Below are positions 37,962 to 49,971 of a stretch of 64,000 nt of DNA, piece after piece. Source of the stretch: Armillaria gallica. Its lineage: Eukaryota; Basidiomycota; Agaricomycetes; Agaricales; Physalacriaceae. The stretch's first letter is position 1; the number at the start of each line of letters is the position of its first letter. The notes below the pieces were generated by a model. It saw nothing but the letters and a program-made list of their open reading frames with translations, was not told the DNA's origin and made no database searches. The position numbers and the translations under genes were made by a program. The DNA is taken from positions 2,046,001-2,110,000 of the forward strand of contig JBANDB010000009.1 of NCBI GenBank assembly GCA_037576215.1. The letters run 5' to 3'.

Positions 37962-39402
37962 ATGCCTTTTCCAACCAGCCCACTGCGGGAGGGAAGTGCA
38001 GGCCAAGTCTTGGTCAGTGAAGGCCAAGTCTGGTCTCACCGACCAAGACGCGCGTGGCACCACAGACTGTCGCGTCGTTTCGGCTCCTGCCAGCTGGACT
38101 TATGCTGGCACTGAGACTCTGCTTAGCAGTGTGGTGTCCACCGTGGACTCGGCCCGCTCCGAAAGTCCCTTCCCCGCGGACTGCAGAACGGTCACCCCCT
38201 TCCGAATTCCCTCCAAATCGGTCCCGTCACCTATGTCTTCATGGACACTGTCGGAAACGGTGCCACAGCCCAGGTTATCCTAGCACGCGAATCGGATAGT
38301 CGCGCCCGTGTCATTGTCGTCAAAGCCCTCAACAAGTCCAACTATATCCTTGATGGTATTCCTCTCATCGAGGATGGCCGACCCCGGACAGCAATCGGCA
38401 ACCATGCAGCCATCAGAGAAGAAATCGCCATCCTCAGAGACATACGCCGAATTCAATGCCCGTTCTTCGCTGAAATACTGGATTATCGTCAGGATATGCA
38501 CTGGTGCTATATCCTCATGGTGAGAACATTTCTTTAACCCCATCAAACATTCTGTTTATAGTTCTCGCAGGAACATTACCCCCAGTCACTCGTGTCCCGT
38601 CTTCGTGATCTTTCCGAAGCCAACCAGTCCATCGATCCCTATCTTGTCAAGCTCTACTGTGCACAACTCGTACGTCCAGACCTCTGCCTCCCCATCTCAT
38701 CTTGACGGATTATTCTCAGATAACCGCTGTCAACATGCTCCATGACAGTATGATCTTCCACCGCGATATCAAACCGGAAAATGTCATGATCGACGCGCGC
38801 GGCCACCTCAAGCTCATCGACTTTGGCTTGGCCTCTCGTGGCCGCTTCATCATCGAGTCTGACGGGCGCGGTTCTATCGGCTACATGGCTCCCGAAATCG
38901 TCCCAAAGTACAAGGGCGCGTCCCACCAAGCAGATCTAGCAGATGTGTATAGTTTAGGTGTCGTCTTCGCCGAACTGTTTACTTGTCCGAACGTGAGTGT
39001 CGAGTCGTGAATGGAGCCTTTCCAAGCTAACTTTACCTTCACAATCAGCACAAAGATATCTTCGCTGATTTCGGAAGCCTCCGCATCCCTCCTCGTCTCT
39101 GGGAGCGTTTCGGTGCTCATGCAGCAGACATGGTGCATTCGGTAAGTCGTATCGCGGTCACTTTTCTGTCTGATATTCATGTCTTTATAGATGATCAAGG
39201 ACGTCGCTGGTGAACGAAGCACGACCCGTGCTATTCTCAACCATGCGTACTTTGAGGGTTTGGATCGCTCTGATGTCTTGAACCTGCGTCTCGAACGTAA
39301 GTTTCTATTTCAATTTGTCTTCGTCTGGGACGAACTAACGCAACGTACTCAGCATCCTACAAACCAGCACCCCGTCAGTATACGGAGCCCATTCCGTTAT
39401 AG
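37962..39402 (+). CDS. Serine/threonine protein kinase
   Basis: The proposed first exon is [17 protein letters not shown], with a GTCAGT donor. After a ~110-nt intron comes [20 protein letters not shown] with a glycine-rich loop ([12 protein letters not shown]) and the ATP-binding lysine in [10 protein letters not shown]. The catalytic loop is [12 protein letters not shown], then KLIDFGLAS (DFG), a [11 protein letters not shown] activation-segment end, and [16 protein letters not shown]. Subdomain XI-like sequence ([20 protein letters not shown]) follows. The last exon gives [16 protein letters not shown] and stops at 39400-39402. It is a short kinase of ~330 residues with almost no extra domain. 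All catalytic residues are present, so it should be active. The group within the AGC/CAMK kinases is not clear. Confidence 0.82.
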
Positions 39403-40036
39403 ACTGGTTATGGATATCGACATGTTCAGTTTTCATTTTAATTCTGTATTACGCCAGTGGGAAGGCCCTGGAGGTCTCAACAACGCTACGGGCGCGTCGG
39501 CAGGCCCTTTAGTATCTTCTTTTGATTTCCGGTATATGGTTTTTGGATTGTCATAATGGCGTGTCAGTTGCACCGAATAAAAAGATATTTCCTACAGCAC
39601 TCCATAAATCATTTGTGGGGTGTTTAGCATTCCATGCCTGGAAAATCGAAAGATAAATCTTAGTACTTCAATGAGCGCCTTGCAACCTGAAGCTCAGAAC
39701 GCACACCGAAAAAGCGCTCATGACATAAGTGTGTCGTCTTTCACCAGCCTCCACCTCTCGAATTCGCGAACGCAGCGTCTCACTACTACTGGTATCCACT
39801 CAGCCAATTTAGTGGTTTACTTCACACAATCATACTTAGCAAGTTAGCCTTAGTACATAGCAAAAGTAAACGCGCAGTGCGATGAATTGGTTAATGCCAT
39901 TATGTAAATCCTACAATTTTACACCAGTTACAAATCTAAAGGGGACAGCATAGATAAAAAACAATAATAATGTCGTTGAATGCATGTATAAACGGTGAGA
40001 TGCGACGATGAGATGGGTCGAAATGTCAGACGGGGT
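39403..40036. other. Convergent 3' spacer between kinase and RNR2 genes
   Basis: AT-richer sequence with no coding or repeat signal. It holds the two 3' untranslated regions. Confidence 0.5.
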
Positions 40037-41491
40037 TTAAAAGTCCTCATCGAGAACACTGAAGGTCAAGAATGAGCGCAAAGTATGGGATGAGGATGAA
40101 TACACTTACAATGTCTTCGACGAGTCAACGGTGCTACCGGTGGCAGAGTGGTTGATGTTGGCCTTTGAGTAATCAGACACTCGCTTCTCGAAGAAGTTGG
40201 TCTTGCCCTGGAGCGAGATCATGTCCATGAAGTCGAAGGGGTTCGTTGAGTTGTACACCTTGTCATTGCCAAGGGCTACGAGTAGACGATCAGCAACAAA
40301 CTCGATGTATTGACACATGAGCTTGGAGTTCATGCCAATGAGGGAGACGGGGAGAGCATCTACGAGAATCATCAGACATTAAAGTAATCAAGTAAAGCAA
40401 TGGCATACCAGTGAGGAACTCCTGTTCGATGGCAACGGCATCAGTGATAATGTGCTTGACGACTTCGGGATGAGGGCGACGCTTCAAGTGGCTGAAGAGA
40501 AGACATCCAAAGTCGGTGTGCATACCCTCATCACGACTGATGAGCTCGTTTGAGAACGTGAGACCTGGCATCAAGCCGCGCTTCTTCAACCAAAAGATGG
40601 AAGCGAACGAGCCGGAGAAGAAAATGCCCTCAACAGCAGCGAAGGCAACGAGACGCTCAGCAAAGGTGGAACGTTCATCGGAGATCCATCGAAGGGCCCA
40701 GTCAGCTTTGCGCTTGATGCAAGGTATGGTCTCAATAGCGTCAAAAAGATATTCCCTCTGGGCGGGGTCTTTGATGTACGTGTCGATGAGCAGCGAATAG
40801 GTCTCGGAATGGATATTTTCCATCATGATCTGGAAACCATAGAAGCAACGAGCTTCAGCAACCTGGACCTCTTTCGAGAAACGTTCGACAAGATTCTCGT
40901 TGACGATGCCGTCAGAAGCAGCGAAGAAGGCGAGGACATGAGAGATGAAGTGACGTTCGTTGTCATTCATTCGGTTGTTCCAGTCGTGGAGATCCTTGGA
41001 CAGGTCCATCTCCTCGGCAGTCCAGAAAGATGCTTCGTGCTTCTTGTACATTTGCCAGATCTAAATCACGGTCGGCACCATCATATGGATGAGGAACGCG
41101 TCGCTTACCTCATGATACTGGATAGGGAACAACACGAAACGGCTCTTGGTCTCCTTCAAAAGAGGCTCCTCGCCTAAGGCCAAGTTAGTCACCAACAGCA
41201 ATGCAGGATTAACAGGAGAACGTACTCTCAGGTAGCTCAACTTCACCAACATACTGCTTCCTGAGAGCCTCGAGCTCTTCGTTGACATCACCAACAGTCT
41301 CGGGCGAGGTTGAGCGACGCTCGTCGTCGACAATCTTCTTCGTAGGCGACTCCAGTGAGAACTTGGCGTTAAAGTCCGCAGTCATCTAGACAAGGGGGAT
41401 TAGAATGTTGACCAAGGACGCGCTGCAAAAAGAATTATACCTTTTTGCTGGGCGTAGCAGGAAGCGCAGTGGGAGCAGTGATAGCAGACAT
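40037..41491 (-). CDS. RNR2: Ribonucleoside-diphosphate reductase small subunit
   Basis: This is the R2 subunit, which carries the di-iron centre and tyrosyl radical that drive reduction of ribonucleotides to deoxyribonucleotides. The N-terminus is [18 protein letters not shown]. Conserved blocks are [58 protein letters not shown] with [11 protein letters not shown] (iron ligands and radical Tyr region), [38 protein letters not shown] and [13 protein letters not shown] final intron joins SKT to FVLDEDF, the C-terminal peptide that docks on the large subunit. About six exons; the end is at 40037. Length (~410) is normal. Upstream MluI boxes fit S-phase expression. Confidence 0.95.
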
Positions 41492-41586
41492 AGTAGCAGA
41501 GAAGAGGGCGAGGGTAGCTCTTAGGTAAAGAGGAAAGCGACGGAGGAGGTGGTACTGAGGATAGAAGGGCTGGACAGAAGGCGTGG

Positions 41587-41594
41587 TTTATATA
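41587..41594 (-). promoter_or_regulatory. TATA-like element of RNR2
   Basis: The sequence tttatata lies about 100 bp upstream of the RNR2 start, in the right position for a core promoter. Confidence 0.45.
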
Positions 41595-41658
41595 CCCAAA
41601 GTTCGTTGAACGGCAACAAACAACGCCAATAAAAAGAGTCGCGCACGTGATCTGAAAA

Positions 41659-42106
41659 ACGCGTCTGTCACGTCACTTCTTTTATTACCAACGCGCGGTA
41701 TCGTTCCTCATTTTCCTATTTTGGCCAGATTTCGGGCGCCAAGAAGTGGCATGATTATCAGATAATCCCTTTGGCTTTATCTGAGTCACTACCACGGCCC
41801 AGAATTCTCCCACATTTCGTAATCCTGCCACAACCCTTTGATGCCGCTCCACCTTCGATTCCTCCGTTGTGCGGTTTCGCATGTCTCTGAATAAGCGGGT
41901 CATCATCAACTTGACATGGAAAACCTGCATGCCGAAAATCCGAAAATCCGACGTGTATTGAGGGAAGACGCGCCCAGTACTTTCCTCGACGCGTCTCTCA
42001 TTAAGTCACTCCCCCCTAGGTCGACCATCAGAGACCCTCATCTAGGGCTTTTCTATGACAAGCTAGAATAACGCGAGGCTTCACGCGTTGTTACTCCAGA
42101 ACGCGT
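41659..42106 (-). promoter_or_regulatory. Cluster of MluI cell-cycle boxes (ACGCGT) upstream of RNR2
   Basis: Exact palindromic ACGCGT sites occur at 41659-41664, 41989-41994, 42083-42088 and 42101-42106, 168-615 bp upstream of the RNR2 start. A near-match acgcgc lies at 41691. In yeasts these are binding sites for MBF (Swi6 with Mbp1 or Res1/Res2), which switches on ribonucleotide reductase and other S-phase genes. The site number is far above what 450 bp would give by chance. Confidence 0.7.
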
Positions 42107-43304
42107 TCCAAATCGCGTTGACATTCAATAAAAGCGTATGTATTGACAATCGCCGTATGTCCAGATCGCTCACCCTAACCGCTTCTTGTCTGATAGCACC
42201 GTGACTCCCGTCGGAACGCCAGGGGCCGACCCACGCACAGATTAAATGAGTATCATGGGGCGTTTATTTCTGTATTGTTCAAATAGTACCATTGATACCG
42301 GTGACAAGACATTTGCCTCGCGTTGCGGTGTTCCTTAGACAAAGCCCCACAGGGAAATCGTGCATCCAGAAGAATGGTGTCCCAGCAGGTAGAAAAGCTC
42401 ATATTGTCTTCGCGCTTCAAACAAACATTTGTACCGGCTGATATTGTTGATTCGCCGAGCGCTGGTAGACTAAATTCTGCAATGACGCCACAAAATATGT
42501 AAGTACATCTTCAAAATATTATTCGGATTGCAAAATATCGTGAACGGCCTCTGGACAGACATTAGTGAATGTTGTACAATTGGAGGGGGAAAGAACCATA
42601 AAACCTTCGTAAAATGAAACTGTAACTTAGGTTTTGTATATAAAGGCGCTTAGTTTTCCTATCATCTCAGGTGGCTCGCTGCTCAGCGCTCGAGCGCTCA
42701 GCACTCATGAAGGAGGTAACATTTTCGGGCCGTAAGCTCAGTTTCGACTGAGTTTAAACGTTTGACGGCAGGTGCCGATGTTTGCTCTCTCGGATTCTCA
42801 CCAACGAGACGCCCAAATATTTTATCCGGCTGTTCATTTCTCACATCATAAAGTGACGGATCTCGCTTAGACGATCTAATAATAATCATATGGCCCTCCA
42901 GGAGCGTTCAATGTCGTGTCTTGGAGAGACATCGACCTGACAAACTCGTACGCCATACTGAGAGGTGCGGTCTTACTGATGAGTCTGCAGACTAGGGAAA
43001 GTTGTACTGAAGATTATTTCTCGACATATCCTGTTCTAGCTTCCCTTCTTCTGATTGGCCTGCCTAGCTTCTGAGCCTGACTATATCAAAGGGAGCATCA
43101 TGTGCATACGGGGCGCAGGTGCAGCATTTTTTTATATTGGCGCAACAAGGCCCCATTCAAACCTTGTCCTACGCGTTGAACGCGTGAGCACGACCTACAA
43201 CCGCGCTCAGAACGGATTTCCTTCTTAGATCGTCCTTTTAATCAGTATCACCTGATTGACATTCACTGCAAAGCTCGCAGTCTTTTGTCATAGCCAGCGC
43301 ACTC
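42107..43304. other. Intergenic stretch, no supported gene
   Basis: It has short ORFs only. Two further ACGCGT sites stand close together at 43171-43176 and 43180-43185, just before the small ORF and the phosphatidylserine decarboxylase gene. Confidence 0.4.
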
Positions 43305-43546
43305 ATGAAGACTGTGGGGAACAGTGTGAAAGATGGCCTCCGTAAAACCAAGATGTCTTCAATCGGGCGCCAAGGCCTCATCTCCGTTACGCATGGTATG
43401 ACCCTGTTTCTTAAGTGATGTGCTGCCTCGTCGTTCGTTTACTCATGGATGCAGCAGCTGATCTTACCCACACGTGCCGTGTTATTCCCGTCGAGACGTC
43501 GCTGGCGGTTCACAGATTGAAGAAACCGCGGTTGAAATTGAAATAG
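43305..43546 (+). CDS. Possible small spliced gene (~60 residues), basic, unknown
   Basis: An ATG at 43305 opens MKTVGNSVKDGLRKTKMSS and IGRQGLISVTH. An intron with donor gtatgaccct and acceptor gatgcag joins it in frame to ADLTHTCRVIPVETSLAVHR, and the ORF stops after KKPRLKLK at 43546. The product is small and basic. It could be a true microprotein, an upstream ORF, or a 5' exon of the decarboxylase gene that follows. Evidence is only ORF plus splice logic. Confidence 0.35.
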
Positions 43547-43752
43547 TGTCCTTCATTTTTTCTGGAGGTATGTTGAAGTACTTTGAATATACCCCCGCGC
43601 TTCAAGCTCCTGAATTATTCGAACATTTATACTCTCGTAATTGTTGATCGACATGTTGATGTGCCCCTGAATGCTTCAGATTTCGAGCAAAATCACGCTA
43701 GCATCTTTCTTTCTGTAAATCTTCCATTCGTTCCCCAACCCCTCCCCCCGTC

Positions 43753-45316
43753 ATGGTCTCCTGTGCGGTCCCTACGCCCTCAATCCCTAATTTTCTCAAA
43801 TATAAACTCTACAAATCTATCCCGCATGGCCTTCCAGCTTCTCCTGTCGTCGTAGTGCGTCAATTGTCTATGGCTGACATAGCCGACAAGCCAGTAGAGA
43901 CGGATATCCAGCTCGAAAGTTTTCTGTCAGCTACAGAGGACAACTTAGCTTTAACGCTCGAAGCGCTCATTGATAGCTCAGCAACGAATGCAGGTGATGT
44001 TACACAGGGGGTGGACATGCATACGATGCATATGTTTAGGATCCCGTGGATACACAAACTTATACCCGAGCTGGAGAAACTTGCAGCTGAGTATCACATC
44101 GGAAACTACGTGGCGATTAGAGCGACGGGGGAGAGGGTCTTCGAAAGTATGCCGATCTATGCAAGGTATGTATGCTATCCAGCTGCGAATGAAGTACTGA
44201 TCTCTCGGATAGAATTGGCATGCATCTTTTGTTCTACGGCAAAGGGCAGATTCTTCTCCTGGGAACCGAAACCGTTGCAAACTTTTTGAAACGACTATCC
44301 ATCAAAGTAAAGCCTTAATTTCCGCGTCTTTTACAGCCGCTAAGCCGTCTACCAGCAAGGCAAAATCTACGACAGTCCGCAGTCCGTGGCTTCTATTTCT
44401 TCCTTTGTCAAAACGTATTCGCTTTCGCTAAAAGAACTATTGGAACCCGACGTCAAGAAATATGGTTGTTTCAACGATTTCTTCTCAAGGAAACTGAAGC
44501 CGGACGCTCGACCAGTGCAAAATGCCCAAGATCCCCTTGGAATATGCAGCGCAGCGGATTGCAGACTTGTTGTATATCAGACCTTCGATCTGGCACGGGA
44601 GTTCTGGGTGAAAGGGCGCAACTTCACCGTTCCCGAGCTGTTGGATGTTCCCCCCACATCCGACACGGCTATCACTTTTGATGGTTCGAGTATGGCGATA
44701 TTCCGATTGGCGCCTCAGGATTACCATCGCTTCCATTGCCCAATCGACGGAATGATCGATGGAGAGCCCGTCAATATTCCGGGACAATACTACACGGGTA
44801 TGGCTTGTCCCGATTCGCTTATGATGCTTGTCTGATGGTGTTCTAGTCAACCCGCAGGCAGTCAACCAGCCTTCGTTTGACGTATTCACCGCGAACGTCC
44901 GGTCGATAATATACATGACACATGAGCCAACTGGAAAGAAAGTGGCTTTCATTGCTATTGGTGCGTTGCTAGTGGGCAGTGTCATCTGGACGTACGGAGG
45001 TGATGCGGATGATAAGAAGTCTGTTGCGGTGAAGAGGGGGGAGGAATTGGGGTGCTTCAAATATGGCGGCAGCACCATCGTGGCGTTGTTTGAGAGGGGA
45101 TTGTTAGAGTGTGTGATTTTATTACTAATTGGGTCCGCTAAGGCTGATGTTCGCTTTCCCAGGTTCGACGCTGATCTGATAAAAAATTCGGAAGAAACAC
45201 TTGAGACGCTGGTGAAGGTAGAGGGCTTTCATTTTCACCTGCCGTGAGATTCTGCTGAACTGACTTAGGTTGGGGACTCCGTCGGGACTTCTGTGAAAGA
45301 GTCGTGTGCTCATTAA
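43753..45316 (+). CDS. Phosphatidylserine decarboxylase (PSD2-like proenzyme)
   Basis: It converts phosphatidylserine to phosphatidylethanolamine. The motifs are VESFL-like N-terminal ETDIQLESFLSATED, GVDMHTMHMFRIPWIHKLIP, then KKYGCFNDFFSRKLKPDARP, AADCRLVVYQTFDLAREFWV, DYHRFHCPIDGMIDGEP (catalytic His), IYMTHEPTGKKVAFIAIGAL and ELGCFKYGGSTIVALFERG. GGST is the self-cleavage site that yields the pyruvoyl group on the small alpha subunit. The last exons give FDADLIKNSEETLETLVK and GDSVGTSVKESCAH, with the stop at 45314-45316. No C2 domain was found upstream in-frame, unlike yeast Psd2. The start at 43753 is provisional; MADIADKPVETD at ~43870 is the alternative. Confidence 0.85.
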
Positions 45317-46304
45317 TATTTATCCTATCCTTAATATCTGTGCTGTTCCTGCTCATCTTTATGATTTACATCTTCGTAGCGTCCGAGTCTTTATGACTGC
45401 ATGTTCTTCGCTCTATAATCTCAGTATTAAATAATAAAGTTTCCCGATTTTTTAATAATTGACTGTGTTGTCAGATAATTAGGTGTTGGTATCCGCATTG
45501 CGTGCTCATGCAATGCTTGAGATGCTGACCAGTGACGACGCAGCAAAGCATAATTTCTAATTCAAAAATTTCACTGATCGCTTATCCTGCCGTCGGCATC
45601 ACTAAGTTTAAAAGTGCTAGTGATCTCTTGAGAGGTATGTCTGAGATTGACATTACCTTTAAACTACAACAGCTCAGTTACTCGCTTTGCAATCCTTCGG
45701 TTTGTTGTTGTAAACGTTAACCCAGTTCACCGCGCATTCTTTTAGATCGACAGTTCTGCCTAGCTAGAAGACGCGGCCTTATTTAATCACGACCTTGCGT
45801 TCTACTGCCTTTTTTCTTCGCGATCGTTTTATCACTCACCCTCGTATCCTTTTGGTTCTGGGTTATGGGGTCCTGAAGTGTAAATTCTTCGATCCTGTGG
45901 TGCGGCTTCTCCCCAGGCGGCGATGAAAGCGCCATCGAGTCTGGGGCTCGAACACCGGTTTGCCTCATGAGACCAAGGTTTGTCGCCTAGCCGCAGTGGT
46001 ACAGAGTAATTTGCAGAGTAGAGGTGCCGGTGCTGCCCCTTACGATAGAAAGCTAGTCTCACGGAAATTCAATACCATGTTCTTCTTTTTCTGACATATA
46101 AAACTTGCCTGGTAGGAAGGAAATGTATCCTCGAAATCAATAGTGAACTTCAAAGAATTTCACGAGCAGCAAGTGACCGCGTTGGTCAGCTGACAATTTC
46201 CGGTTATGCGATCAATTAGCAATCCGGCTTCATCCCTTTTCCTCCTTTTATAATCCGTGGCCTGTAGGATGACACATTCACCGTAGTCCACTCTCTCACT
46301 TACT
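45317..46304. other. Intergenic stretch with a tRNA-like fragment
   Basis: No gene is supported. Around 45960-46040 a box-A-like tagccgcagtggta occurs, but no cloverleaf can be drawn (see rejected items). The last ~100 bp are the RIB3 promoter. Confidence 0.4.
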
Positions 46305-47151
46305 ATGGCGCCAGTTGCAACACACAGCCCCCAGACAATGGCCACCACCCCCGTAAATCCCAAGACTCAACCGTGGCGTCCGACGCTGGTACAGAACCCG
46401 CCTGTAAGATCCGAGTTCGTGTTTGACTCGATGGTCGATGCGCTGGCAGCATTCAAGGCGGGCGAGTTCTTGGTCGTCATGGACGATGAGAGCAGAGAGA
46501 ACGAGGGGGACCTGATCATTGCTGGCAGCGCGGTCACGACGGAAAAGATGGCCTGGATGATCAAGCATACAAGGTATGTGTTTCCGGTTGGAAAAAATGA
46601 CTCTGTTCCTCCCTAAAATCACTTGTGCAGTGGTTATATCTGCGTTGCACTCACTCCGGAACGAGTAGCACAGTTGGAATTTCCTATGATGGTCTCTGAC
46701 AACAATCAGGACCGCCATCGGACTGCCTATACCATAACGGCCGACTACAAACATGGTAAGTACGGAATCCTGTCCGTAGCGTCCTTTCGGTTCATACGAA
46801 TATATAGGGACTACCACCGGGATATCTGCCCATGATAGAGCACTGACAGCTCGGGCTCTTGCCTCACCCACCGTCACCCCCGCAGATTTCCTGCTCCCGG
46901 GGCACGTCGTTCCCTTGCGCGCGCGCGAAGGCGGCGTCCTTACCCGTAGAGGACACACGGAGTCGGGAGTAGACCTTTGTCTGCTCACGGGACTGCCGCA
47001 AGCCGGGGTGCTGTGCGAGCTGGTAAATGATAACCCAGAGGGAAGCATGATGCGCCGGGACGATTGTCGTGCCTTCGCAGACAAGTGGGGGATAAAAATG
47101 ATCAGTGTAGAGATGCTTGCAGAGGCGAGAAAGAAGGCAGAAGGTCTGTGA
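46305..47151 (+). CDS. RIB3: 3,4-dihydroxy-2-butanone 4-phosphate synthase
   Basis: This is the riboflavin-pathway enzyme that turns ribulose 5-phosphate into the four-carbon unit of lumazine. Three exons. The first ends [10 protein letters not shown] and carries the active-site loop [18 protein letters not shown]. The second gives [20 protein letters not shown] and [13 protein letters not shown]. The third starts [19 protein letters not shown] and holds [39 protein letters not shown] and [16 protein letters not shown], ending ARKKAEGL. All acidic and His residues of the family are present. The protein is about 245 residues with a ~30-residue N-terminal extension; no GTP cyclohydrolase domain is fused, which is the normal fungal form. 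Confidence 0.95.
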
Positions 47152-47650
47152 GCAGAAGAATCGTGAATGAAGAACATTTTTAAAATTTGAAATGAGGGAC
47201 TCCCAACTCGCTTTTTATTGAAGTATCTTATTCGATGATCTATAATGCTTCTATAGATTTTTCATAACGTCCTCTGTAATGTATCGGTGCCGCACCCGCC
47301 TTCAAGGCGTGGAAATCTATCATCGGTACCTGGTTTTTTAATTGTTAGAATTTCTGTAGGTCCGATCTTGTTCACCGCCTATCGATGCGCTTATTATTTC
47401 TTTCAGAAGTTGTTGTTGCATAGGCCCGTAAGGTTTTAGACGATGACCAGGGCTTCCTTTGTCTGCACAGCCTCGTTTTCCTTGATTCGACCAGGCACTT
47501 GCGATTGCCTTTGTTTCCTTTGTTAGGAACATTGTGACGGTAACGCCCTATAAATGTTGTTAGCCACCTCTTTATGGCTCTTCCACTACAACCACATCCA
47601 CTCGGATTTCACTATAATCTTCTCAAGTTAAACTCAATCCAAGAAACAGC
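47152..47650. other. Short intergenic stretch
   Basis: Same-strand genes flank it. It holds no repeat, RNA gene or ORF worth annotating. Confidence 0.4.
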
Positions 47651-49023
47651 ATGTCCGGCGAATACTACCGTCAATCCTCCCGAGCACCTACGCGCCCTTA
47701 CACCCCGCCGCTCATTGCCACGGAGCGGGACTTCCACCAAAAAATCATCGACGAAGTACTGGAAACGCGTCAGTTTATTGACAAGGTACTCGATCGCTTG
47801 TACTACCTAGAGAGGCTAGTAAAGGACTATGCTCCTCCTCCCTCTACCTATCCCCCGTCACTGTATGTACATCATTTCCAAAATGTTTCTTGCATTTTTT
47901 TTGAACTTATTCATATTGTAGCGAAAGAAGATTGTCGTATGAGTACGTTTACATGATGCCTCGTTGATTCGAACTCGGCCTTGACTTCTGTCTAGCCAGA
48001 GGGACGACGTAGCCACAATCTATGTTCCCCCGGCGTATGTGTCACATTCTCCAAGTTCGTAGAATTTTTCTTTGTCTATTACAATCCTAATCTTGCCACC
48101 CATCAGACCCTCGCGATCCGTTGCCCGAGCGTTCCAGATACTTCACCGACGCGTTACCTGAAAGTAGAACAGGCTACTTACACGCTCATCGCCGTAAACC
48201 CGTGGCGCCGGAAGAGTATAGGCAGTCATTCTCGGATTGGCGTCACCTGCCATACACGGAGGGTCGTTATCGCCCACGGTCTCCCTCTGCAGAGCCACCG
48301 AGAAGGACAGTCTACGAAAATTCTCCTCAACTCCGGGAGGGATCATGGAGGCCCCAACATTCTCCTTACGAAGAACGAACTCGTCGTCGTAGATCTGGTG
48401 GCGAGGGCGCCGCTGGCCCACCCGACGCTACATGGGCGCCCTCCCGCTCGCATGTCCAGGAACCAGAACGCTTCCAGACACGCGACGACCTGCGCCCTGG
48501 AGAAGCTTGGCTCCCTCGAAATGTGCCGACTTTCGTTCCAACGTTAATGCCAGCGCCAAGAAAGCGACGGAGGTCAATTAACGAGGAAGACAGGGATCCT
48601 GAAAACGTGGGGTCGTGGAAGAGGCCGCGGAGCGAGTCGAAACATGCTGATGTTCATGATTGGCTTCGAACGGTGGATGCTGGTACGCCGTCTCCAACAC
48701 ACAGGCCCGAGTCTCCACCTCCGCCTCGGCCAGTCTCGCCACCGAGAATGCGTGAAGTCCGGATAGACGAAGCACCTGAAAGGGCACGCGCTGACGAGGA
48801 CGGGCCTTCCGTTTTGCTGCCTCCCCGCCAGACGTCTCCTGCCGATGACTCGATCTTATACAGACCTGTCTCCAGGAATGTGGTGTTGCCACCTTCATTG
48901 GCGTATAAGGAGGAGCTGCGTCGTTCAAGGGGTTTCCCAGATGAAAGACCTTCAAGCTCAGGACGTACAGTGAGGGATTCCCCCGGTGACTTGCAATGGG
49001 TACTAGGTTCGGAGGAACGATGA
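47651..49023 (+). CDS. Disordered Arg/Pro-rich protein, unknown function
   Basis: The start at 47651 (MSGEYYRQSSRAPTRPYTPP) runs into a predicted helix (KIIDEVLETRQFIDKVLDRL, YYLERLVKDY) that could dimerise. After introns at about 47862-48110 the main exon encodes ~300 residues rich in Arg, Pro, Ser and Glu (RSPSAEPPRRTVYENSP, PAPRKRRRSINEEDRDPENV). It has bipartite nuclear-localisation-like clusters and ends LQWVLGSEER at 49023. The short exon between 47998 and 48060 is not fixed. The composition suggests a nuclear or RNA-associated disordered protein. No family is recognised. Confidence 0.65.
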
Positions 49024-49971
49024 CGCACTTCCACGCCCCATTCATGAGCGCACACCTTTCACGTTGGCCTACCCAACCTCAGCGCCTGAAGGAACTGCAG
49101 GGACAGTATTTATCTCAATCCCACTTAATAGTAATGTATTTCACTTCCTCTCGGACAATATTCCACAGTATCGTTGTTTCAAATAGTTGTATCGTTTATT
49201 TACGTGGAGGTTCAATGTATCGAAGTATTTGAATCGCACGTTTGGGCTTTGACTGACGCTCTGTTGCCCGAGGCGTCGTCGATCTGACAACTGAACTGGC
49301 AATTGAATGTTACCGCGGAACATTTTGATAAGGCAACCCTGGATATCTAGATGGTACTTGGTGTTTGTCGACCTGTACATGTCCTCGGACGCTCGGACCA
49401 ATAGGCATCATTGCATTTGAGCCTCCACAGTTGTGAGCATGACGCTGGGAACCTTTCTATCTCTCCAGGAACATATGTAAGTCTTTTGAAAAGTAGAAGC
49501 TTGTTGTGCGCCACCCCAGATAAGCTCTAATCCTAGCATTTGCGCCACCGGTTACCCGGTTTCAACACCTGACTCCTCGGTTATGACATTCAGGTCTACC
49601 AAGGTTCGGAAGTAGGCTCATCTCCAGTTTGCAGACAAGAGGAAGATCATCAGTCCCTGCTGTTCCTTCTGTAGTAATATACAGCATCTTCGGATGATAG
49701 TCCTTGTTAGTAAAAACTCTTTAGACGAGTGCGATTCGGCGCGGAGGATGCCGCAGGACGGTCCGTTCGTTACATCAGCGGCAAGGAACGATTGGCTCGG
49801 CAAATCACGGAGTGCTACGGGATATTTTTCAGTCCCGCTTGCCAACTCACCGACTCGCTTCCAACCTTCACGAGCATTCTCCAGCTCTGATTATCTTGCA
49901 CTTGGGACAGGCAATCCTAAGGCTGCTATAGACTTAGATTTACTTTCGTAACGACCTTCTAATTCTGCACA
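49024..49971. other. Intergenic stretch, no supported gene
   Basis: A few short overlapping ORFs lie on both strands, without splice sites that would extend them. Confidence 0.4.

Noticed and set aside
45950..46045. tRNA gene (box-A-like tagccgcagtggta)
   Set aside because: No matching acceptor stem or T-arm; the T-loop-like sequence on the other strand does not pair correctly.
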